Shown: one piece after another, positions 56,761 through 64,000 of the stretch
How the letters are laid out: each line of letters begins with the position of its first letter
How positions within the stretch are numbered: position 1 is the first letter of the stretch
Assembly: GCA_028829895.1 (NCBI GenBank)
Contig: CM054181.1
Span: forward strand, 8,388,501 to 8,452,500
Direction: 5' to 3'
Length of the DNA: 64,000 bases
Origin: Sinotaia quadrata
Taxonomy: Eukaryota > Mollusca > Gastropoda > Architaenioglossa > Viviparidae
Notes under the pieces: model-generated
Told to the model about the DNA's origin: nothing
The model's input: the letters and a program-made list of their open reading frames with translations, nothing else
Databases searched by the model: none
Position numbers and translations under genes: made by a program

Positions 56761-56999
56761 AGTTTGTTATGAACAAGTGTGAGACTATTAAGAAAACACT
56801 ATTCATCCAGTTGGAACTGGTTTGGATTGCATCAGCAATTTTCTAGCATATTCTCAACCAAGGTTGTTTACTTCAACTCTGACACTTACAGAAAATAACG
56901 TCATAAGGAGTGCCCCAAATCGAGTCATTTTGACAATTTAACAATTTATAAAACATTATAGTTTAGAAACAGGGATAAGCAAATTTACTCAGCCACAGA

Positions 57000-57345
57000 A
57001 TTGTAATTACAAACGAAATGGGCTCTTTGTAAGTTGTAATACGTTACAAACGATGTAAGACTTGATGAAATGCGTTCTTTTTAAGTTATAATTACAACGA
57101 TGTAATGTCTAGATGAAACACACGTTTGTGAGTTGTTATATTACAAATAATGTAAGTCTTTATGAAATGAGCTCCTTGTGAGTTGTAATATATTATAATT
57201 AATGTAAGACAAGATGAAATGCACATTTTGTGATTGGTAATATATTACAATTAATTTAAGACAAGATGATAAACGCTCTTTGTGAATTGTAATTAGAAAA
57301 CGATACAAGATAGGTAGAACTCGCTCTTGGTCAGTTTTAAATATA
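57000..57345. repeat. About 58-bp degenerate repeat, 6 copies
   Basis: ctctttgtaagttgtaatac and gatgtaagacttgatgaaat recur with substitutions. Confidence 0.83.
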
Positions 57346-57529
57346 TTACAAACTATGTACAATTAAAGCTTAGTGTGCTGGATTGTACATTTCATGAGAA
57401 AAAATAAATATTGTTCTAAATAGGTAAATTTAGAATTCAGTCATTAAAATCTTTCAGAAACGTGTAGGCCAATCAGTAACAGCTGACAATTTGGGTGATT
57501 TAATTTCTATTGGTGGGAGAGGGGGAATG

Positions 57530-57865
57530 AAAAAGAGAATGAGAGAGACAGAGATAGAGAAAATGAGAGAGAGAGATGTACTATTCAATGTTACTGTGTG
57601 TAATAAGTGTGTCACACTGGCCGATATCGATTGAGAGAGAAAAAGAGAGAGATGTATAAGTGTGTCATACTGGCCGATATCAATGAGATATTACTATTCA
57701 GTGTTACTATGTATGAGTGTGTAACACTGGCCGATACCGAGTGAGAGAGAGATGCACTTTTCGGTGTTATTGTGTATAAGTGTGTCATACTGGCCGATAT
57801 CAAGAGAGATATTACTATTCAGTGTTACTATGTATGAGTGTGTAACACTGGCCGATACCGAGTGA
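57530..57865. repeat. Complex 60-125 bp minisatellite
   Basis: cactggccgatatcgattga/ccgagtgagagagaga blocks alternate with attactattcagtgttact. The unit containing actggccgataccgagtga also borders the minus-strand exon-like segment at 57859-58006. Confidence 0.85.
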
Positions 57866-58006
57866 AGAGTTTAAAAACTGGAACGCCGCGGCTGCTAACT
57901 CGTCCTGCTGCCTGTCTTTGATCTGGATGGCGTTAAAAATGTCTATCAGGGCGGATGGAGGAAGGCCGGGCGTGGTGATGCATTGAAGAGCAGGCGATAA
58001 CTCCAT
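57859..58006 (-). other. Unrecognised coding-like segment, minus strand
   Basis: From an ATG at 58006 the minus strand reads MELSPALQCITTPGLPPS, ALIDIFNAIQIKDRQQDE and LAAAAFQFLNSSL, then meets a GT (actcg|gtatcg). The stretch is GC-richer than the flanking intron. Its peptide has a plausible amphipathic helical composition and it has an in-frame stop just upstream. I do not recognise the family. It could be a first coding exon of a gene antisense to TMEM135, a captured gene fragment or chance. Confidence 0.35.
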
Positions 58007-58009
58007 CAA

Positions 58010-58504
58010 ACAGCAATGATTGACAAGTCATTCTTGGAATCCAGCAAGTGTCCATCTCGCTTTCTGCTAGTTCTTGGGCCCGGCATCGATTTACTTAAAG
58101 TCTATCTGAACTACATAAGCACTGTGGTCACTCGTGTTCCCTTACCTCACTCACCCACTCCTCTCATTTTCAAACGCATGAAGAAACAAAAGAACGTCAT
58201 AATTGTTAAACAGGCTAGAGGGTTGATAAATCGATTAAGGAATATTGCTATTTTGGCATTAACGTTGAAGCTTTCATGATTTCTTTGTGAGCACATATTA
58301 TAGAAATGAGTTAGATATTGTATACATTCATTTATACATACACATAATGCACTGACTTTATGTTACACATTTCAACAAAGCCCTTTGGAATAATATTTTC
58401 GGGGAAAATATTGTTATATTTTATTTTGTATAGTCTCTTTTTGCACGACAGTGTTCTAGCAGCTTTTGGTTATACATGTAATTTCCATGAATTTGTCGCA
58501 TGAT
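58010..58504. other. Spacer
   Basis: AT-rich after 58200. An 87-codon + frame at 58016-58279 has no recognisable domain. Confidence 0.5.
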
Positions 58505-58780
58505 ATTCCATCAGCTAATGTGTGTACTGTAATCAGCTAAGGTGTGTACTGTAGTCAGTTAATGTGTGTAGTGTAGTCAGCTGATGTGCGTACTATATTC
58601 ATCTAAAGTGTGTACTGTAGTCAGTTAATGTGTGTACTATATTCAGCTAATGATTGTACTGTAGTCAACTAATGTGTGTACTGTAGTCAGTTAATATTGT
58701 ACCGTAGTCAGTTAATGTGTGTACTGTAGTCAACTAATGTGTGTACTGTAGTCAGCTAATGTGTATACTGTAGTCACCTG
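58505..58780. repeat. 22-bp minisatellite, about 12 copies
   Basis: ctgtagtcagctaatgtgtg plus ta, with ta/gt variants. Confidence 0.95.
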
Positions 58781-58824
58781 AATCGCTCGGACACCTTATG
58801 GTCACGCACTTCCTGTTTAATCTG

Positions 58825-59080
58825 GTTATTTTCATTATCCCACTTCCATCGGACACAAAAATTATGTCTGTTATTTTTGTCTCGTCCGATCCAACTTTTT
58901 TTTTTCAACATGGAAAATCAGTGTGCTAGTTTATTCTCTGACTTTTAATTGTCCCACTTCAATCGGACATGGAAATTGTCTGATACTTTTGTCTCGTCTG
59001 ATCCAACATTTTCTTTATTAACTTAGAAAATCATTGTGTTAGTTTCGTCTTTAGTTCTTAATTGTCCAATTTCTGTCAGA
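58825..59080. repeat. About 118-bp repeat, 2.3 copies
   Basis: cacttccatcggacacaaaa, ttttgtctcgtccgatccaa and atggaaaatcagtgtgctag recur in order. Confidence 0.88.
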
Positions 59081-59984
59081 CATATAAAGTTTTATCTTCT
59101 GCATAAAGACTCGTATGTCGTAGTCCAGTCGGATAATTGCAGATTTCCGTCCCCTACTTCATGTCTTGTAAATGGAACCGAATCAGCCCGGAAAGATCTA
59201 CTAGCAATATTACTACCACCACTACTCCACCAGTCACGCGCCCATGTTCAGACCCTCGTGGCCTTTTCCTTTCCTCTTCTAATTTAAATGTACACCCAGC
59301 ACTTTAGAAGCCTTTCATAATGCTCTCTTAATTTCGTTTCTTCTCCGGCTCACGTTATTGCCTAGACATATATCTCCATTGATTGCAAGTGGAACGAAGT
59401 GATGTTTAACCTGCTTGCCATAACGTCAGTTAAACGCACTTCACCCAATAAAAATAAAAAATAAAAAATATATTTTTTTAAAAATTACGATTAATTTATC
59501 CCCATGCACTTATTCCTTCGTTTCTCTTTGATTACGCAAGTCTTATTGTTTATTCTTTGGTGGGCGGAACTGTCTTCCGGGTGGGCTGTAACTTTCTGTG
59601 CTTGCCGAGAGAAGGCGTTGTGCTCGAAACAAAGTAGCGGTCCATCGAGTCCTGCCATCCTTCATAATCATCGTCAGGGGGGATAGAAGGGAGGTGGCGA
59701 TGGGAGACGATATGCCAATTTCATTGTTTTATCGCCCTTTCCATCTAGTGATTCTAGTCCTTGATGTGCTTTGCTGAAACGATTCAATCGTTTTGGATTT
59801 TTTTGGGGGGAAGAGGAGTATTTGAATACACCCACTCACAAAAGCACCCCTCCGTCTCCTCTCCAGCCATCTTGTGACGAGTACGACACCTTGTACATAT
59901 TGGTTCGTGCGGTACAAAAGGATGTCGTAGAGACAAATGACACTTTGATTGACTGATGTTCCAAGGGTTAAAATCTAGTGATTA
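59081..59984. other. Spacer
   Basis: 59450-59490 is an A/T-homopolymer stretch. Small frames at 59504-59686 and 59729-59956 lack recognisable domains. Confidence 0.5.
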
Positions 59985-60400
59985 AATTAAATGACATCTC
60001 AGAGATGAAAGGTTCGTAACATTGTTATTCATCTCCAAGATATTAAAAATTGCGTGATTATTAAAAAGATGAATGTTTGTCGACTTCTGTGTCTCTCAGA
60101 GATCGAAAGCCGGTGAACTGTTTTTGTTTCGATGTCCAAAGGTTAAACGTTGAACTGATTATATTATATAATTATTGATTCTCGAAAGACGATAGGATGG
60201 TGAACTGAATATTTTGATCTCTGAAAACTTAAAGGTTAATTAAATGAATTATTGATCTCCCAGAAATTAAAGGCTGGTGAAGTGCTTTATTGATCTCCAT
60301 AAGATTAAGGTGAATTAATTTATTACTTTTCCACAGATCACATTTTGATGAACTGATTTGTTGATCTTTCTTAGGTTAAAGGTTGGTGAAGTGATTTTTT
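59985..60400. repeat. Degenerate 45-60 bp repeat
   Basis: About seven units of tattgatctccaagattaaa plus ggtgaactgattt with many substitutions. Confidence 0.7.
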
Positions 60401-61270
60401 TGCGGGATGGGAGAGGGGGCGGAAGGACAGTCAGTCAGACAAGTTAGAAGGAGTGGGAGGGAGAGAGAGAGAGAGATGATGCTATTTAGAAATAACAGTT
60501 CATTCTCTCTGGAAGCTGTACACACACACCCACGCCACTCTGGACAAGTGATTAGTGGGTTTCAGTTCGGCAGCATTTTCCCCTCCTCTCTTTTTATGAA
60601 AGAAACATCTTCCGGGACTCCTCTGCTTCTTCATGCTTTCACCTAAATAGAAATGAAGAGGAAGGGTTGGAGTGGGTGGGTGGGTGGGTGGGTGGATGAC
60701 TAAAAAGAACTTTTGCTGTCATGCCCCAGGCGCTTCAGTATGCCTGATGCCTTTTATGACCTTCTCCTTTTGTTGGCCTGGACAGGTAGTCCCTGCTTCA
60801 TTCCTTGTCACAACCCGAATGGCGGCCATGGCATTATCCGCATAATGAAGTGCTTCCGCTGCAATTAGTGCCCTGAAAATTAGTGTCAGGTGAAACAGGG
60901 CACGGTGACGCAAGGCCGCGTGTCACGTCAGCTCCTACACGTCCGGCCTCGGTGTGACATGTATAATGCAGTGGGTAGTCTTTGTATCTCTCTCTCTCTC
61001 TTCCACTTTCTTTCCTACTCACTTTCTTTTCCTCTCACTGGTTCTCCCTTCCTCAAACTCCCTCTCTCTGACTCTCTCTTCGAGTTTGCTGTATCTATAA
61101 TGCTCAGCATATCTTTATAATCTGAGCAACATGGAAAAGAAGGGGACAGACAGCCTAATAGACCAAAAGGAAAATGACAATTGCGTGCTGTGTGTACTGC
61201 TCAGACCGATCTCTTGAGTTCGTTGATCGACTGACGTCATAGCGTATGGTACGTTACCTTTATCACTCAC
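60401..61270. other. Spacer with a GC-richer, low-repeat block
   Basis: 60680-60960 is single-copy looking. On the minus strand one frame reads ALIAAEALHYADNAMAAIRV then VTRNEAG after an acceptor-like ctaattttcag, but no donor fits. On the + strand the same block has good splice borders but no open frame. It may be conserved non-coding DNA. (GGGT)n lies at 60675-60694 and (CT)n at 60990-61003. Confidence 0.35.
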
Positions 61271-61573
61271 TGCAGTCACACGGTCCTCGGCAGACGAAAG
61301 AAGTCTGAGGACACGAGCGATAATTTCTGGAGATGTTGGTGATTTTCTAGAATTTAAAGGAAATGGTTCATTCGAGATGATACTCGCTGGCTTCAAAGTT
61401 TTTTTCCGACTGCCTAGAGAATCTAATCCACGAACATAGTGGAGGAACTTCAAAGAGCCAGGTGACCACGATGGCTGCACACATAATGCTTTCATGTCAG
61501 GAAGTCTTGCACTGGTCTTTGATAAGAAAAGGGGGAAGAGCTCTTTAATACGAGTTCTGATTAACGATGTCAT
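61271..61573 (-). other. Unrecognised exon-like open frame, minus strand
   Basis: 101 codons from the ATG at 61573: MTSLIRTRIKELFPLFLS, then KTSARLPDMKALCVQPSW and later SPEIIARVLRLLSSAEDRV, ending at TA before a good donor (gca|gtgagt). The basic, hydrophobic N-terminus resembles an organelle-targeting presequence, and the upstream sequence is GC-rich with CpGs (61630-61665). No family is recognised. It could be exon 1 of a gene running leftwards, possibly together with 57859-58006, but I cannot show that they join. Confidence 0.35.
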
Positions 61574-61758
61574 CTCACATGGGTAATTTTAATTCCCGTT
61601 TGATCTTCGAAACTCTTTTCAATTGAAACGAAAATTGGACCAGCGTCGCCGCGGATAGCCCGACATTTTAAAGTAATTTTTGTCGTAATTTTTTCCCTTT
61701 TTCTAATCAGTGTTAAAAGTATTTGAGCGACGGGAAAATAATGTGTGTTATTTAATAT

Positions 61759-61877
<119 letters not shown>

Positions 61878-62084
61878 GACTGTGTCTGTTCGTCCGTCCA
61901 TAGGTCCATTATCCATCCGTCCGTCTGTCTAGCTTGCGATTCGAAGTTCATTGTATGATTGATAGGCCTATATATTTATTGTTAACGTCCACATCCAGCG
62001 TTCGTTAGTTTCGTACATAGCAATAAATTGAATTTATTTATAATCGTAAGCAACCATCCAATCATTAAAGGACGCGATTTGAAT

Positions 62085-62500
62085 GTGTCCTCATTCTTAT
62101 AGAAAGGTGTTGACAATGTGTCCTCATTCTTACAGACAGGTGTTGACAATGTGCCTTCATTCTTACAGACAGGTGGTGACAATCCACCCTCTTTCTTACA
62201 GAAAGGTGTTGACAATGTGCCCTCAGTAATACAGAGAGATGTTGACGATGTCCCCTCACTAATATAGAGAGATGTTGACGATGTGACGATGTGCCCTCGC
62301 TAATACAGAGAGATGTTGACGATGTCGCCACACTAATACAGACAGATAATGAGGATGTGACGATGTGCCCTCACTAATACAGAGAGATGTTGAAGATGTG
62401 CCCTCACTAATACAGAGAGATGTTGATGATGTCCCCTCACTAATACAGACAGATGCGGACGACGTGACGATATGCCCTCACTAATACTGAAAAACTGTCA
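62085..62500. repeat. About 36-bp minisatellite, 11 copies in two subfamilies
   Basis: The left half is gtgtcctcattcttacagac plus aggtgttgacaat. The right half is ccctcactaatacagagaga plus tgttgacgatgt. Minus-strand frames here are repeat artefacts. Confidence 0.94.
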
Positions 62501-63250
62501 CATTTGGGGTTATTATAATGACTCTGTCACAGCATTAACTAACTGAATTTTTATATATGAACTTGATTTTAATGCTGATGGAGGGATTCAGTTGGCTATG
62601 CCTGTTCTGAAGATTGCTCAATAGAGTGCTTGGAAACGGGTGCCAACAGAGAACACGCTTTCACTAAATTTCTAGCAGACACTAGTGTGATAACTGACGT
62701 ATCAGATGCACACCATTCATATTTAGAAAATAGGATGGGACATATGATAGATGAGTGAAAGAAGAAATGGAAAAGAATTAATTAAAATAGTAAATATATA
62801 TGTAAATGAATATGCCTAAATGCACACAAATATAATCACCTCTGTACATATTTCAGTCACGAGAGAAACCTGACTGATCTTTCTCTGCAAAAACCTTTTT
62901 ACCAGTGGGGTTTGGGGAGAGTTTTCTGAAGGATATTTCCGCAACAATGGCAGGCCAATTGACTGACCTTTTGGAGATGGTTTTGTTGCACACAGAGACA
63001 GACCATGTTGGTCACATGGTCATTTGGGATAAATATCTGATGAATTATTACAACTTGGCCTACTAGGTCAGCCAAGATTGTATAATATTGCCAGGGCCTA
63101 CACTCAAGAGACAAGCTAATGGGTAGATGTGAATCAAGAGATCTAAAGTAGGGTCTACTCTGATGAGCCTAACAGTGTTTTAAGGCCCTGAAAATAGAAA
63201 GATGAATGAAATATTTGGCAGTTATCCCTCGAACGTCAGAGAGGTTTGAG
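62501..63250. other. Spacer
   Basis: No gene or repeat recognised. 62900-63120 is somewhat GC-richer and may be an unclassified element. Confidence 0.45.
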
Positions 63251-63382
63251 AATTAACACACACACTTACACACAAATTTACATACGTACACAGACATAAT
63301 TCCAAACATTGTTTAACACACACACTTACACACAAATTTACATACGTACACAGACATAATTCCAAACATTGTTTAACACTGC
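63251..63382. repeat. 60-bp tandem duplication, 2 copies
   Basis: ttaacacacacacttacaca and catacgtacacagacataat are repeated exactly at 60-bp spacing. Confidence 0.97.
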
Positions 63383-63711
63383 CTCAGAAACTCATGCGCT
63401 GTGTCACACTAACCACACCTGTTTCCTAGCATTCTAAGACACATAAGCCTAGCTAGCAAGACATGGGCGGTGTTAAGTTTCCAGAGAGATTCAGCTGGCG
63501 ATTTGGTGGAGCGTGCGTCAGGTGCTTGGCAGTTTTATGTTGTAGCTGGTTGTTGTATTTTGTTTGGTTTGGTATTTTTACTGTTGTGTTCGCACATAAT
63601 GTGCAGGATTATACGTCTACTGTTCAATTTATTTTAGTACAGAAAATGTGGATAGATTATTTTGTTCGTTTTGTTTCAAAGAAAAACTCAGTTGTCAAAT
63701 CCACATAACAT

Positions 63712-64000
63712 CAATGGGGAATGTCTTTAATTATCTCACTTAGAATTTAGTGGAAAACATATCTGGTTATCTCATTAAAATTTAGTGGAAAATATGTCTA
63801 GTTATCTCATTAACGTTTAATCGAAATATATCTGGTTATCTCATTAACATTTAGTGGAAAATATGTCTGATTGTCTCATTAAAGTTTAGTTGAAAATGTG
63901 TCTGGTTATCTCATTAAAGTTTAGTAGAAAATATGTCTTGTTATCTCATTAACGCTTAGTGGAAAATATGTCTGGTTATCTCATTAAAGTTTAGTGGAAA
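63712..64000. repeat. About 35-bp minisatellite running off the window
   Basis: About eight units of atctggttatctcattaaag plus tttagtggaaaatatg. The array continues at the right edge. Confidence 0.93.

Noticed and set aside
63463..63708. 81-codon + frame with a hydrophobic stretch (MGGVKFPERFSW...)
   Set aside because: No family recognised, no splice or promoter context, and such a length is expected by chance in 64 kb.

Overview
This window looks like an intron-rich animal genome, not a bacterial one. It is AT-rich, full of micro- and minisatellites, and carries non-LTR retrotransposon tails, a complete hAT DNA transposon and LTR-like repeats. Its few coding exons are tiny and separated by introns of 2 to 18 kb. 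An invertebrate, possibly a mollusc, is my best guess from the protein divergence and repeat style, but nothing here proves the phylum. There is no bacterial operon, CRISPR array, rRNA or convincing tRNA.

The host gene I can identify is the 5' part of TMEM135 on the + strand. I assembled it by eye from exons at 4884-5030, 7429-7556, 11282-11371 (3a), 13329-13421 (3b), 31063-31096 and 48694-48759. All junctions are GT-AG and all phases agree. Exons 3a and 3b are two diverged versions of the same protein segment with the same entry and exit phase, so the gene probably has alternative, perhaps mutually exclusive, exons. The rest of the gene should lie beyond position 64000.

Layout: 1-3375 is a 41-bp satellite of exactly 72 copies followed by a 27-bp minisatellite. 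A decayed LINE tail (4060-4247) and the TMEM135 promoter and exon 1 come next. Introns 1 and 2 hold low-copy repeats and an RTE-like LINE 3' end with a GATA tail (about 8790-9688). A 52-bp minisatellite built of acceptor-like units leads straight into exon 3b. The 17.6-kb intron after exon 3b carries a LINE fragment, several VNTRs and a 4627-bp hAT element (24136-28762) with matching 8-bp target duplications and an open transposase frame. A probable solo LTR is nested in the hAT leader. The next 17.6-kb intron carries many VNTRs and two copies (A, 33333-34659; B, 42472-43363) of an LTR-like family. A has a 438-bp GT-AG intron that B lacks exactly, and the hAT leader contains a diverged copy of the same promoter-plus-intron cassette. 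From 48760 to 64000 there are further minisatellites and two unrecognised minus-strand coding-like segments.

The window therefore reads as one slow-evolving membrane-protein gene stretched by repeats. The most unusual parts are the duplicated TMEM135 exon, the splice-site minisatellite and the intron-bearing cassette shared by an LTR-like repeat and a DNA transposon.
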